DNA from: Bacteroidota bacterium
Lineage (GTDB): Bacteria; Bacteroidota; Bacteroidia; Chitinophagales; Chitinophagaceae
Assembly: GCA_018266555.1 (NCBI GenBank)
Contig: JAFEAF010000029.1
Span: 1-41,954 of the forward strand
Length of the DNA stretch: 41,954 bases
Reading direction: 5' to 3'
A program made the translations under genes and the position numbers. Positions 8,197 to 17,182 of this stretch are shown piece after piece; within the stretch, counting starts at the first letter, position 1; the number at the start of each line of letters is the position of its first letter. The notes under the pieces were generated by a model. It had not been told where the DNA came from. It did not search any database and saw nothing but the letters and a program-made list of their open reading frames with translations.

Positions 8197-8760
8197 ATGT
8201 TAGATTGGTTGCGCCATCCATGGCCCTGGTATGTTTCCGGTCCGCTGATTGGATTGATGGTTCCTATGTTATTATTGCTAGGTAATAAATCATTTGGTGT
8301 TTCTTCTTCCCTGCGGCATATATGTGCCATTTGTTTCCCATCAAAAATTCCATTTTTCCAGTATCAATGGAAAAAGGAAGCCTGGAATCTTTTTTTTGTA
8401 GCAGGAATTACCGGTGGAGCATTTTTGGCTGCACATTTTTTACCTGATCCGGGGCCGGTGCATGTAAATCCTAAGCTGGTACATGAATTATCCCAATTCG
8501 GAGTTATTAATTTCAATAATCTTATGCCGGCCGATCTGTTTAACTGGAACAGTTTATTAACGGTAAGAGGAATTATCATGATTGTTGTAGGCGGTTTTCT
8601 GGTAGGTTTTGGGACCCGATATGCCGGCGGATGCACTTCAGGTCATTCGATAATGGGAATATCCAATCTGCAAATGTCGTCTGTGATTGCGACAATCTGC
8701 TTTATGATCGGGGGTTTAATCATGACAAATTTTATTCTTCCTTACATTTTACAACTTTAA
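8197..8760 (+). CDS. YeeE/YedE-family sulfur transporter, first half-size protein
   Basis: This 187-residue integral membrane protein has about four or five hydrophobic segments. The family signature [11 protein letters not shown] is in the C-terminal half (about 143-153), with the cysteine thought to handle a sulfur substrate. In full-length YeeE/TsuA thiosulfate transporters this motif and the GACPGP motif occur in one polypeptide. Here GACPGP is in the next gene, so the pair probably forms one heteromeric transporter. The genes are separated by 3 bases. The downstream TsdA-like cytochrome points to thiosulfate as substrate, by inference. Confidence 0.85.
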   Translation: MLDWLRHPWPWYVSGPLIGLMVPMLLLLGNKSFGVSSSLRHICAICFPSKIPFFQYQWKKEAWNLFFVAGITGGAFLAAHFLPDPGPVHVNPKLVHELSQFGVINFNNLMPADLFNWNSLLTVRGIIMIVVGGFLVGFGTRYAGGCTSGHSIMGISNLQMSSVIATICFMIGGLIMTNFILPYILQL

Positions 8761-8763
8761 AAA

Positions 8764-9285
8764 ATGGCAAACACAGCTCGAATAAAATCTTCTTTGAAAG
8801 AAACAAATACAGACTTTGAAGTCAGATCGCTTGATACAATTTGTTTAAATGAATCTGAACTGTATCATCCGGCCTGGTACAACCTGAAATATTTTGCAGT
8901 GGGGATTGTATTCGGAATTTTTTTAGTTAAATCAGAAGTGATATCATGGTTTCGCATACAGGAAATGTTTAGGTTTCAGAGTTTTTACATGTATGGAGTA
9001 ATAGGATCTGCGATAGTGACCGGAATTATCTCCATACAACTGATTAAAAAATTTAAGGTCAAAAGTATTCATGGCGAAGCCATAGACTTGCATCCCAAAC
9101 CTTTTACAAAAGGACAAATATTCGGAGGGTTGATATTTGGTTTTGGATGGGCATTAACAGGAGCATGCCCGGGTCCATTGTTCGCTTTGGTCGGTAGTGG
9201 TGCTTTAGTAATAGTTGTTGCATTGAGCAGTGCAGTAGCAGGCACCTGGGTTTATGGATTGCTAAGAGACCGGTTACCACATTAA
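8764..9285 (+). CDS. YeeE/YedE-family (DUF6691-type) sulfur transporter, second half-size protein
   Basis: This 173-residue membrane protein has an N-terminal polar tail of about 40 residues, then four likely membrane segments. It carries GFGWALTGACPGPLFALVG (about residues 133-151), the second conserved cysteine motif of the YeeE family. It starts 3 bases after the first half-protein, so the two are almost certainly translated together. The arrangement of two adjacent halves matches the two-gene PmpA/PmpB style. Confidence 0.85.
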   Translation: MANTARIKSSLKETNTDFEVRSLDTICLNESELYHPAWYNLKYFAVGIVFGIFLVKSEVISWFRIQEMFRFQSFYMYGVIGSAIVTGIISIQLIKKFKVKSIHGEAIDLHPKPFTKGQIFGGLIFGFGWALTGACPGPLFALVGSGALVIVVALSSAVAGTWVYGLLRDRLPH

Positions 9286-9297
9286 ATTTTATAACAG

Positions 9298-10287
9298 GTG
9301 AGCGCTTTTAGAACATCTTGGTTCCCCTTTTTTCTCGCAGCAATTTTTTTTATTGCGATACTAAATAATATTTTCTATTCGCCAAAAAAAGATCCTGAAA
9401 AAAAACTTGTCATAGAAAAAGACTGGAAGGCTCCAGATATTAATTTGGTGCCTCAAACACCTGAAGGGGATTTGATCCGTTATGGCAGGGCACTTATTGT
9501 GAATACCTCAAAATATCTTGGCCCAAGAGGAATTGTTGCTCCAATTACCAATGGAATGAACTGCCAGAATTGTCACATTGAAGCAGGAATGCGTTTGCCG
9601 GTCAACTCTTTTTTTTCTGTTGCTTCTACATATCCAAGATTTCGTGAACGAAGCGGAAAAGTGGAATCTATTGTATTCAGAATTAATGATTGCCTTCAGC
9701 GAAGCCTGGATGGTAAAACAATTGACAGCCTGAGCAAAGAAATGCAAGCTATGGTAGCTTACCTGAAATGGGTTGGTAAAAACGGGATACCAAAGGAAAA
9801 ATTATCTTTAACACCTGCAGAGCTTCCGTTTCTAAACAGAGCTGCAGATACTCTTAAAGGGAAAATAATTTTCCAGGAAAATTGCCAGCGTTGTCATCAG
9901 AGTAATGGACAAGGGGTTTTGTATCCTGATTCCACCGGATATTTATACCCACCACTTTGGGGTGTCAATAGTTTTAATGCAAGTGCCGGACTTTATCGAA
10001 TTTCCCGTCTTGCCATCTTTATTAAGTATAATATGCCGTTTGATCAGGTTAAGAATGGGCCTAAGTTAAGTGAAGAGGACGCCTGGGATGTAGCCGCATT
10101 TATTTGTTCAAAACCACGACCGGTAAAAATATTCCCCGAAGATTGGCCAAATCCTGAATCCAAGCCAATTGATTTTCCTTTTGGTCCATATACGGATGGG
10201 TTCACTTTGCTACAACATAAATATGGCCCTTTCCTTCCTATAAAAAAAGCACACAGTGCTATTCAAAAGGCCAGCGATCATCATTAA
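9298..10287 (+). CDS. tsdA: TsdA-like dihaem thiosulfate dehydrogenase, membrane-anchored
   Basis: The 329-residue protein starts at GTG 9298. One hydrophobic anchor (about 9-25) is followed by a periplasmic dihaem cytochrome c. Haem sites are CQNCH (89-93) and CQRCH (196-200). The first is embedded in NGMNCQNCH and followed by SVASTYPRFRERSG and RINDCLQRSL, the TsdA hallmark. Cys132 in that last motif is the likely thiolate ligand of haem 1, and Met246 in KYNMP a probable haem 2 ligand. TsdA joins two thiosulfates to tetrathionate, or works in reverse. It is co-directional with the two YeeE/YedE genes, 12 bases downstream. Confidence 0.85.
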   Translation: MSAFRTSWFPFFLAAIFFIAILNNIFYSPKKDPEKKLVIEKDWKAPDINLVPQTPEGDLIRYGRALIVNTSKYLGPRGIVAPITNGMNCQNCHIEAGMRLPVNSFFSVASTYPRFRERSGKVESIVFRINDCLQRSLDGKTIDSLSKEMQAMVAYLKWVGKNGIPKEKLSLTPAELPFLNRAADTLKGKIIFQENCQRCHQSNGQGVLYPDSTGYLYPPLWGVNSFNASAGLYRISRLAIFIKYNMPFDQVKNGPKLSEEDAWDVAAFICSKPRPVKIFPEDWPNPESKPIDFPFGPYTDGFTLLQHKYGPFLPIKKAHSAIQKASDHH

Positions 10288-10321
10288 AAAAATGCAGATA
10301 CAAAAAAAATTGCATCTGCAT
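10286..10321 (-). terminator. Terminator for the Tat-exported protein gene
   Basis: ATGCAGAT (10292-10299) and ATCTGCAT (10314-10321) form an 8-bp stem. On the minus strand the stem is followed by a T7 run (10292-10286), 24 bases past the stop of the gene at 10345. The hairpin may also slow transcripts coming from tsdA on the plus strand. Confidence 0.75.
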
Positions 10322-10344
10322 TAATAGTCTCTAAGAATTTAATT

Positions 10345-11043
10345 TTATTCGGCGTAGCAATACTTGCAGCCATGTTCCTGTGCCCTGCCTACGGCCCACA
10401 CCCCCGATGGTACTATTTGGATACCTGGCAGCAAACCGGATTTCCAGTCATTAAAAACTTCTTTTGCATCCATTTTCATTTGGCCGGCTAGAACTGTGCT
10501 CATCACCGTCATTGCTGCATGGCAAACGCAGAACATAACGCCACTTGCCTGCAATTCATTAATTCCAATCTGCACTTCTCCAAAACCAGGAACAGTAAAA
10601 TCACCTTTCGCAGGGTTTTGAAAAGGATTCCTGGTGGAAGGCTTATTGGTTTTTGGATCATCAAATTTGAAAAATTCGCCAAACTGATATTTCTCCCATA
10701 TCCTGTTTTCAAAAGCAAAAGGAATTGCATCATGACGGAGTATAACAACTATACCGCAATCTGACTCAGGAGTTTTTGTTGCAGCATTAGTTAATAAAAA
10801 TACCCTCGGCCAGGCAAAAGGCAGGATTCCGTTTGGCTTTACAACATCAAAAACGATGCGATGCGTTCCCTTTACTTTCTTGAACCAGGCATCGGGATCA
10901 TCGTCTGTTCCGGTTAAAAAATTATTTTCTGCATGAGTTGTAATAGGTGCGAAAGTAGCAAGGCTCATAGCAGCAGCGCCGGATGCAATGGTTCCTAAAA
11001 AACGACGGCGATCAGTAGTAGATTTTGAATCGTTGGTTGGCAT
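10345..11043 (-). CDS. Tat-exported protein with a probable DsrE-like fold
   Basis: The 232-residue product has a twin-arginine signal (DRRRFLGTIASG at 11-22, hydrophobic region to about 33), so it is exported folded. The mature part alternates strands and helices (THRIVFDVVKPNG, CGIVVILRHDAIPFAF, GEVQIGINELQASGVMFCVCHAAM). The cysteine-bearing segment after a 'ASGV' turn is typical of DsrE/TusD-like proteins that bind sulfane sulfur. A second cysteine pair, GCKYC, is at the extreme C-terminus. It converges on the thiosulfate operon, which fits a sulfur role, but the fold is judged from pattern only. Confidence 0.6.
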   Translation of the reverse strand: MPTNDSKSTTDRRRFLGTIASGAAAMSLATFAPITTHAENNFLTGTDDDPDAWFKKVKGTHRIVFDVVKPNGILPFAWPRVFLLTNAATKTPESDCGIVVILRHDAIPFAFENRIWEKYQFGEFFKFDDPKTNKPSTRNPFQNPAKGDFTVPGFGEVQIGINELQASGVMFCVCHAAMTVMSTVLAGQMKMDAKEVFNDWKSGLLPGIQIVPSGVWAVGRAQEHGCKYCYAE

Positions 11044-11299
11044 AACAAATTCGTTTAATTGGTTTAAAAAAAGTTTTAGAAAAGTATGAAAAGCTACGGA
11101 AAAAAATAATCGGTCGCTAACGAATAATTTATTCTCTTAAATCATGTATTTAAAGAAAGTTCAGCGGGTATATTATAAATTATTATCAGGAAAGCCATTA
11201 TGCCAGGTGCAACGGGTAATTTGAGATTACAAATCTTTGTACTTTTCGGGGTTGTCAAAGAATTTTTTAAAAAACCGCTTGTCCTAACTTTACAGCCTC

Positions 11300-12379
11300 A
11301 TGAATCAAATAAATACGAAAAGATCATCCCGTCCTGTTGCCATCTGGCTGCTGGTGGGTGTTGGGATGATCATTATCCAGGTATTATTGGGGGGTATCAC
11401 CCGTATAACTGGCTCAGGGCTTTCAATTACAGAGTGGAAACCTATTATGGGAGCAATTCCCCCGATGAATGACCATGATTGGAGCAGCGCATTTGAAAAA
11501 TATAAACAAATTGCACAATTCAAATACCTCAATTCATATTTCACACTTCATGATTTCAAATTTATTTTTTTCTGGGAATGGTTTCACCGGCTATGGGCAA
11601 GATTGATAGGTGTGGTATTCATAATTCCTTTTGTTGTTTTTCTGGTTCAAAAGAGATTTAAAAAAGAAATGATCCGCCCTATGGTCATTTTGTTTTTGCT
11701 GGGTGCTGTGCAGGGATTGGTTGGCTGGATCATGGTACTGAGCGGGCTGGAAGATTCAGAAGCTTTATATGTAAGCCATTACAAACTGGCTATTCACTTT
11801 ATTCTTGCATTGGGATTATTGTGTTACACTTTATGGTTTGCATTGGATTTATTGGTGCCCAAAGAACAATTAGTAGCTAATGTAACATTGAGGAAGTTTA
11901 CAGGTTGGCTTATCGCTTTGTTGGTGCTGCAATTAATTTACGGCGCATTTATGGCAGGATTGAAAGCCGCTTCTGCTGCGCCTACCTGGCCTGATATAAA
12001 CGGGAGTTGGTTGCCTGGAAATATTCATTCATTTGGGGAGCATCAGTTTTCGGGACTTTCATTTCTTATGGACAATCCGTTGATGGTTCAATTTATTCAT
12101 CGAACACTTGCCTATATTATTACCGTATTGATTTTTGTTTGGTATAGGAAAAGCAGTAAAATAATTTCCCCGGGTTTGTTTGAAAAAACAAAATGGTTAC
12201 CGCCGGTCATTGTTCTTGTACAGGTATTAGTAGGAATTTTTGTAGTGCTCCATTCAGTGCATCTGGAATATTTTTTATGGCTGGCTATTGCGCACCAGTT
12301 TGTTGCGATGATATTATTGTTGTCATTGGTATGGATGATATTTATAATCCGTAACAACAACGAAACTGTTTTTTCATAA
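11300..12379 (+). CDS. ctaA: Haem A synthase (COX15/CtaA family)
   Basis: This 359-residue membrane protein oxidises haem O to haem A for cytochrome oxidase. GGITRITGSGLSITEWKP near residue 31 is the family signature. Four histidines expected to hold the two haems are visible: EWFHRLWAR, SHYKLAIHF, FIHRTLAYI and AIAHQFVAM. There are about eight membrane segments. The type is that of mitochondrial COX15 and alpha-proteobacterial enzymes rather than the short Bacillus form. No haem O synthase gene is adjacent. It is divergent from the Tat protein, with 256 bases between in which I find no clear promoter pattern. Confidence 0.95.
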   Translation: MNQINTKRSSRPVAIWLLVGVGMIIIQVLLGGITRITGSGLSITEWKPIMGAIPPMNDHDWSSAFEKYKQIAQFKYLNSYFTLHDFKFIFFWEWFHRLWARLIGVVFIIPFVVFLVQKRFKKEMIRPMVILFLLGAVQGLVGWIMVLSGLEDSEALYVSHYKLAIHFILALGLLCYTLWFALDLLVPKEQLVANVTLRKFTGWLIALLVLQLIYGAFMAGLKAASAAPTWPDINGSWLPGNIHSFGEHQFSGLSFLMDNPLMVQFIHRTLAYIITVLIFVWYRKSSKIISPGLFEKTKWLPPVIVLVQVLVGIFVVLHSVHLEYFLWLAIAHQFVAMILLLSLVWMIFIIRNNNETVFS

Positions 12380-12385
12380 ATGGCA

Positions 12386-12417
12386 TTTGAAAGAGCAGTC
12401 ATTTATCTGTAATTTTA
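12386..12417 (+). promoter_or_regulatory. Probable promoter of the membrane patatin gene
   Basis: TTTG (12386-12389), a 20-base spacer, and TAATTTTA (12410-12417) lie 19 bases before the ATG at 12437. The -33 is perfect and the -7 has one mismatch. Confidence 0.5.
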
Positions 12418-12436
12418 GTTTTAACAGTATTTAAAT

Positions 12437-14689
12437 ATGAAAGCCTGGCTGAAAGGGTTTATTCATTCTTTTCCGATCCAATTGTTATTTCTTCATTTCA
12501 GGAAATACCAGGTACTGCTGGTATTCTGGTTTATTTTATTCAGCACCATTGGAGGTACCTTCATGAAAGCATTTGGCGCTGATTCATTATTCCTGGCCCC
12601 GGAATATCTAGGTAATGTCAATTCGTTCAGCTATGCAATCGTTGGCATTGCGGTAGGAATGTTTATTATGAGTTGGAATATTGCCACATTTATTCTTTTC
12701 AGCAAACATTTTCATTTTTTAGCAGCTACCACTAACCCCTTTTTAAAATATTGCATTAATAACTTTATTATCCCTTTATTCTTCCTGGTTTATTATTTTA
12801 TTCATGCCTTTGATTTTGTTCATAACAAAGGACTGATACCCGTTACAGAAATCCTCTTTTTTTCCGGTGGATTTTTGGCGGGATTGATTTTCATTCTTGC
12901 TGTTTCATTTTTATATTTTTTTCGTGCCGACCGGACAATTCTTCGCCGTATGATGCCGGTTATAAACAATCCCAAAGAATATATCAGGCCATATCATGAA
13001 GGGGAAGAAAAAAGAGAGGATAAAAGCCTGATCCGGGTTGAATGGTATTTTGAATCGCCCCGGAAACTAAGAAAGACAAGAAGTGTTTCGCACTATACGG
13101 ACCAGTTCATTGAATCTATATTTAAGAGACATCATTTTGCAGCGGTACTTTCGGTATTTGCCGCATTTATTTTTTTAGTGATCATTGGTTTTTTTCTCGA
13201 TTACCAGGTTTTCCAGATCCCGGCTGCTGCCAGCATCACTATCTTTTTTTCTATACTTATTGGAGTGTCAGCTGCTTTTAGTTATTTTTTACAAAGTTGG
13301 AGCATCCCATATCTTATTGCCCTGGTATTTGTGCTAAATATTTTTTATAGACTCAACTGGATTGATCCTCGCAATAAAGCTTACGGATTGGATTATGTGG
13401 ATAAAGATCACCGCCCTTCCTACACCCGTGAAGGTTTACGGGCTTTATGCAGTAAAGAAAATGTTGAAGCAGACCGCCAAAACATGATTCACATTTTGGA
13501 AAACTGGAAAAAAAAGCAAAACAGTGAAAAACCGTTGATGGTTGTGATCAATACCAGCGGTGGAGGTCATCGAAGTGCAACATTCACCATGAAGGTATTG
13601 CAGCAACTGGATAGCATCACACATGGTGCTATCATGAAAAAAACATTTCTTATTACCGGCGCATCAGGAGGCATGATGGGTGCCGCATATTTCCGTGAGT
13701 TATACCTGCAACGGGAACAGGGGAAGAATATACACTTACAAGATCAGGAATATGTAGATGATATTGCAGAAGATTTGCTGAACCCTGTTTTTTCATCACT
13801 TTTTGCAAGAGACCTTATTTCGCCGGCACAAAAATTCAAAGTGGGGCCTTACAAGTATGTAAAGGATCGGGGTTATGCTTTTGAAGAAAAATTAAATTTT
13901 GATACCCGGGGATTGCTTAACAAACAAATAAAAGATTATGCTGAAGATGAAAAAAAGGCAAATATTCCCCTGATGTTTTTTAATTCTGTGGTTACCCGGG
14001 ATGGGAGAAAAATGCTGATCAGTACACAACCAGTGCGTTTCATGATGCAGGGGCGTCAGGATACCACTCATATTCCTGAAATGGATCCTGATATTATTGA
14101 TTTCACTTCTTTTTTTGCAAAACAGGATCCCGGTAACCTCAGGCTGCTGACAGCCCTGCGGATGAATGCTACATTTCCAATTATTCTTCCAAATGTGTGG
14201 TTACCATCCAATCCCATTATAGATGTAATGGATGCAGGCCTCCGGGATAATTATGGCCAGGAAACAGCACTCCGGTTTCTGGAATCATTTGACGATTGGA
14301 TCAGCCAGAACACCAGCGGTGTATTGCTGGTTCAGATCCGTGACCGGGAAGCAGGTGGCTGGGAATCGCCATATGTATCCGATAATATCACAGATCACAT
14401 CACGAAACCATTTTTACTCCTCCAGCATAACTGGTATAAAATGATGGAATTTTTTCAAAATGATATGCTGAGTTATTATGCAGAAGTGGGTAAACATAAT
14501 ATTTATAAAATCATTTTTCAATACGCAACCTCCAGTGAAGAAAATAAAGCGGCTTTAAATTTCCATTTAACTCAAAGTGAAAAAAATGATATTATATCAT
14601 CCGTGAACAATTCTTCCAATAAAAAAAGCTTTACCAAACTGATTCACTTTATGGATAAAAATTTTTCTGATTCGCTCAGGGCTGAATAA
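12437..14689 (+). CDS. Membrane-anchored patatin-like phospholipase
   Basis: The 750-residue protein joins an N-terminal membrane region to a cytoplasmic patatin domain. The membrane region has about seven segments between residues 24 and 306, interrupted by a charged loop at about 165-232. The patatin domain (about 365-680) has the oxyanion loop SGGGHRS (374-380), nucleophile GASGG (Ser410) and catalytic Asp599 in DAGLRDN. The complete dyad predicts lipid acyl hydrolase activity. Fusing a patatin to this many membrane helices suggests it acts on bilayer lipids in place. It converges on and overlaps the lipid kinase gene by 14 bases. Confidence 0.85.
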   Translation: MKAWLKGFIHSFPIQLLFLHFRKYQVLLVFWFILFSTIGGTFMKAFGADSLFLAPEYLGNVNSFSYAIVGIAVGMFIMSWNIATFILFSKHFHFLAATTNPFLKYCINNFIIPLFFLVYYFIHAFDFVHNKGLIPVTEILFFSGGFLAGLIFILAVSFLYFFRADRTILRRMMPVINNPKEYIRPYHEGEEKREDKSLIRVEWYFESPRKLRKTRSVSHYTDQFIESIFKRHHFAAVLSVFAAFIFLVIIGFFLDYQVFQIPAAASITIFFSILIGVSAAFSYFLQSWSIPYLIALVFVLNIFYRLNWIDPRNKAYGLDYVDKDHRPSYTREGLRALCSKENVEADRQNMIHILENWKKKQNSEKPLMVVINTSGGGHRSATFTMKVLQQLDSITHGAIMKKTFLITGASGGMMGAAYFRELYLQREQGKNIHLQDQEYVDDIAEDLLNPVFSSLFARDLISPAQKFKVGPYKYVKDRGYAFEEKLNFDTRGLLNKQIKDYAEDEKKANIPLMFFNSVVTRDGRKMLISTQPVRFMMQGRQDTTHIPEMDPDIIDFTSFFAKQDPGNLRLLTALRMNATFPIILPNVWLPSNPIIDVMDAGLRDNYGQETALRFLESFDDWISQNTSGVLLVQIRDREAGGWESPYVSDNITDHITKPFLLLQHNWYKMMEFFQNDMLSYYAEVGKHNIYKIIFQYATSSEENKAALNFHLTQSEKNDIISSVNNSSNKKSFTKLIHFMDKNFSDSLRAE

Positions 14690-15575
14690 GACGAAAGCAT
14701 TTTTCTTTAATAGCAATTTTTAATTTAGCAGGAGCTTCAGCCGGCTCGCCATCGATATGAAATGGAGCTAAGTCCTTGTTGATTACAGTAAGTTGTTTTG
14801 TTTGAAAATAGATAAGACCTTTATTCTGCTTAAGGAAAGATTCGGATTGTAAACGGATTAATCCGCTGATCTGACGTAATGTATGCAGAAAAAAATTCAT
14901 TTTATTTTGCCGGGTTGCAATTACGATATCCAGCAAACCGTCAGATAAACTTGCCTTCGGGGCTATTTTAAAATTATTTCCAAATTGATTGCTATTGGCA
15001 ATACTGATGAAGAAAGCATCTAATTCCAGTTTCGATTTATCCAGTTCTATTATAAAGGGATGAGTTTTTGCTGAAAAGAAATTTCGTATCACCAGTTTGA
15101 TATAAGTTTTTAATCCCCGTTTGGATTGTTGGGTGAAGTCATGTGCCACTTTTGCATCCAATCCCAACCCTGCCAGCATACAGGAAAATTGATTATTAAG
15201 ATAAAACCCATCCGATGCAACGGTTTTTCCTTTAAAAATAATATTCAATGCTTTTAAAGGCTGCTTTGAAATTTTTGCTGCAAAAGCCAAACCATTTCCG
15301 GAGCCGCAGGGGATGATTCCAAAATTCACATCAAAATGCATCAGGCCTGCAATTACCTGGCTTACCGTACCATCTCCCCCGGCGATCACCACATCAGTGA
15401 TTTCTTTTTCTTTGATTACGGGATACAAAAATGAATAATCGCCACTGGCAACAGATGGAAAAATTTCAAAATCTATACGAGTTTCTTTTGTCTTTTGAAT
15501 GATTAGCTGCTCCAGGTTTTTTTTGGTCCGGGTGCCAGAAATAGGATTGATGATGTAAATAATTTTTCGGGACAT
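14676..15575 (-). CDS. Diacylglycerol kinase-family lipid kinase (YegS-like)
   Basis: This 299-residue protein has the DAGK catalytic signature VIAGGDGTVSQVI (about 64-76) and the nucleotide-loop motif IPCGSGNGLA (88-97), with the C-terminal HIDGEPAEAP. The family phosphorylates diacylglycerol, sphingoid or related lipids using ATP. It is the last gene of a minus-strand run with the secreted protein at 15579 (3-base gap) and fabH. This suggests a lipid-synthesis operon. It overlaps the end of the patatin gene tail to tail. Confidence 0.88.
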   Translation of the reverse strand: MSRKIIYIINPISGTRTKKNLEQLIIQKTKETRIDFEIFPSVASGDYSFLYPVIKEKEITDVVIAGGDGTVSQVIAGLMHFDVNFGIIPCGSGNGLAFAAKISKQPLKALNIIFKGKTVASDGFYLNNQFSCMLAGLGLDAKVAHDFTQQSKRGLKTYIKLVIRNFFSAKTHPFIIELDKSKLELDAFFISIANSNQFGNNFKIAPKASLSDGLLDIVIATRQNKMNFFLHTLRQISGLIRLQSESFLKQNKGLIYFQTKQLTVINKDLAPFHIDGEPAEAPAKLKIAIKEKCFRLIQP

Positions 15576-15578
15576 GTT

Positions 15579-15998
15579 TCAGGGTAGCTGCAAGGTACAC
15601 AAATGCACTCTTCGAATCCTCACCGCAATATTTGGATTTCGGGGAGAGACGATGGTATAAATCTTTATTTGTTTTTTACCGGCAAATATTTTTCGCAGCG
15701 TTTGTATGGGTATTATTGCTTTTAAAGTTTTTTCCCTGGAAAGCAATTGATAATCTGCTTCGTCAAAAAGCAGAAACGAATGCCACAAAATAGTATCGGG
15801 AACTGCTTCTTTATAAATGATTTCAAGGGATCCATTCTTTTTCCAATAGGCGGGTTTTATTTTCAGGGTATTGGCAGCTTCATTTTCTTTATTGCTATGG
15901 AGAATCGTTTTTTTGTTCCACTTGATTTTCCATTCATCCTGGGCATAGGTTATTTTTTGGGTGAAAAAAAGTATTGATATCAAAACAATTATTCTCAT
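15579..15998 (-). CDS. Secreted protein of unknown function between fabH and the lipid kinase gene
   Basis: The start at ATG 15998 gives a signal peptide (MRIIVLISILFFTQKITYAQ) followed by a 120-residue, strand-rich domain. The longer in-frame reading to 16121 would overlap fabH and bury the signal. The mature part begins DEWKIKWNKK and ends RRVHLCTLQLP. I do not recognise a domain. It follows fabH by 65 bases and precedes the lipid kinase by 3, so it is probably co-expressed with lipid enzymes. Confidence 0.7.
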   Translation of the reverse strand: MRIIVLISILFFTQKITYAQDEWKIKWNKKTILHSNKENEAANTLKIKPAYWKKNGSLEIIYKEAVPDTILWHSFLLFDEADYQLLSREKTLKAIIPIQTLRKIFAGKKQIKIYTIVSPRNPNIAVRIRRVHLCTLQLP

Positions 15999-16063
15999 TA
16001 TTTTAATCCCCGGGATATAATGACTGTTTTTATTAAATGATAGTTGCAATGATTTGATAAACA

Positions 16064-17137
16064 TTACCACCTCAGCAAAGCACTGGCCCAGGTAAAGCCG
16101 CTGCCGAATGCTGCGAGGCAAATTAAATCTCCTTCTTTAATTTTTCCTTCTTCCCATGCTTCGCATAACGCAATGGGAATAGATGCCGCCGTGGTGTTCC
16201 CATATTTTTGAATATTACTATATACCTGGTCGTCTCTCAATCTCAATTTACGTTGTACAAATTGCGAAATCCTCAGGTTGGCCTGGTGTGGAATTAATAG
16301 TTTCAGGTCGGAAGTTTGAAATCCATTTGCATTCAATGCTTCTATTATCACCTCAGGAAATTTTTCCACGGCTACTTTAAAAACTGCAGGCCCATCCATA
16401 TTGGGGAAATTCTGCGCATTGTCAATCATGGCATGGCTCATAAACATATCACCTGCTTCGCCTTCATTAAAATCCGCCAGTTTTTTTTCTTTTACCCAAT
16501 GGTTGGCATGTGTACCCGGGTTATACATCGCCAGTATTTCTGCATTTGCTCCATCACTGTGCAGGTGAGTGCTTACAATTCCGGATTCTGAGTTTGACGA
16601 AGGATCATGGACGGCTTCATTGGGTTGTAATACCACAGCCCCGGCACCATCTCCAAAAATTACTGACACATTTCTGCCTCTTGTACTAAAATCCAACCCA
16701 AATGAATGTTTCTCTGCACCTACGACTAAAATATTTTTATACATCCCTGTTTTGATAAATTGATCTGCAACACTGAGTGCATACACAAAACCGCTACATT
16801 GATTACGAACATCCAAAGCGCCAATACAGTTCATTTGCATTGCCCGCTGTAACAGCACACCACATCCCGGAAAATAATAATCTGGTGAAAGTGTGGCGAA
16901 GATGATGAAATCAATATCCTGGGGGGTAATGCCGGCCCGTTTAATCGCAATTTTGGAAGCTTCCACTCCCATAGTAGTAGTCGTTTCATTCGTTCGGTCG
17001 GCAAATCTTCTTTCTTTAATGCCGGTACGCTCCTGGATCCACTCATCGCTGGTATCCATATATTTTTTAAGATCATTATTGGTTACTATATTTTCAGGAA
17101 CATACATTCCTATACCGGCAATTATGGAACGTAACAT
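16064..17137 (-). CDS. fabH: 3-oxoacyl-[acyl-carrier-protein] synthase III-like enzyme
   Basis: The KAS III triad is complete: Cys114 in NQCSGFVYA, His in LLIPHQANLRI and Asn in KYGNTTAASIP. The enzyme condenses an acyl-CoA primer with malonyl-ACP to start a fatty acid chain. At 357 residues it is about 25 longer than typical FabH. An extra segment around residues 185-250 includes HLHSDGANAEI and MFMSHAMIDNA. Extended forms of this kind can have specialised substrates. It heads a minus-strand group containing a secreted protein and a lipid kinase. Confidence 0.9.
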   Translation of the reverse strand: MLRSIIAGIGMYVPENIVTNNDLKKYMDTSDEWIQERTGIKERRFADRTNETTTTMGVEASKIAIKRAGITPQDIDFIIFATLSPDYYFPGCGVLLQRAMQMNCIGALDVRNQCSGFVYALSVADQFIKTGMYKNILVVGAEKHSFGLDFSTRGRNVSVIFGDGAGAVVLQPNEAVHDPSSNSESGIVSTHLHSDGANAEILAMYNPGTHANHWVKEKKLADFNEGEAGDMFMSHAMIDNAQNFPNMDGPAVFKVAVEKFPEVIIEALNANGFQTSDLKLLIPHQANLRISQFVQRKLRLRDDQVYSNIQKYGNTTAASIPIALCEAWEEGKIKEGDLICLAAFGSGFTWASALLRW

Positions 17138-17182
17138 AATAAGATATTTGAAAAGGTAAGTTAGGTAATGTTATCAAATAAT

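Noticed and set aside
11044-11299. Search for a regulatory RNA or promoter between the Tat protein and ctaA
   Set aside because: No TTTG-N19-TAnnTTTG pair or strong hairpin was found; the region is AT-rich without clear structure.
11200-11472. Plus-strand frame overlapping the start of ctaA
   Set aside because: It reads across the ctaA start in another frame and has no similarity to known proteins; ctaA is unambiguous.
16001-16016. CCCCGGGA near the secreted protein start
   Set aside because: A short chance CCCGGG site without longer arms, unlike the tRNA-associated palindromes.
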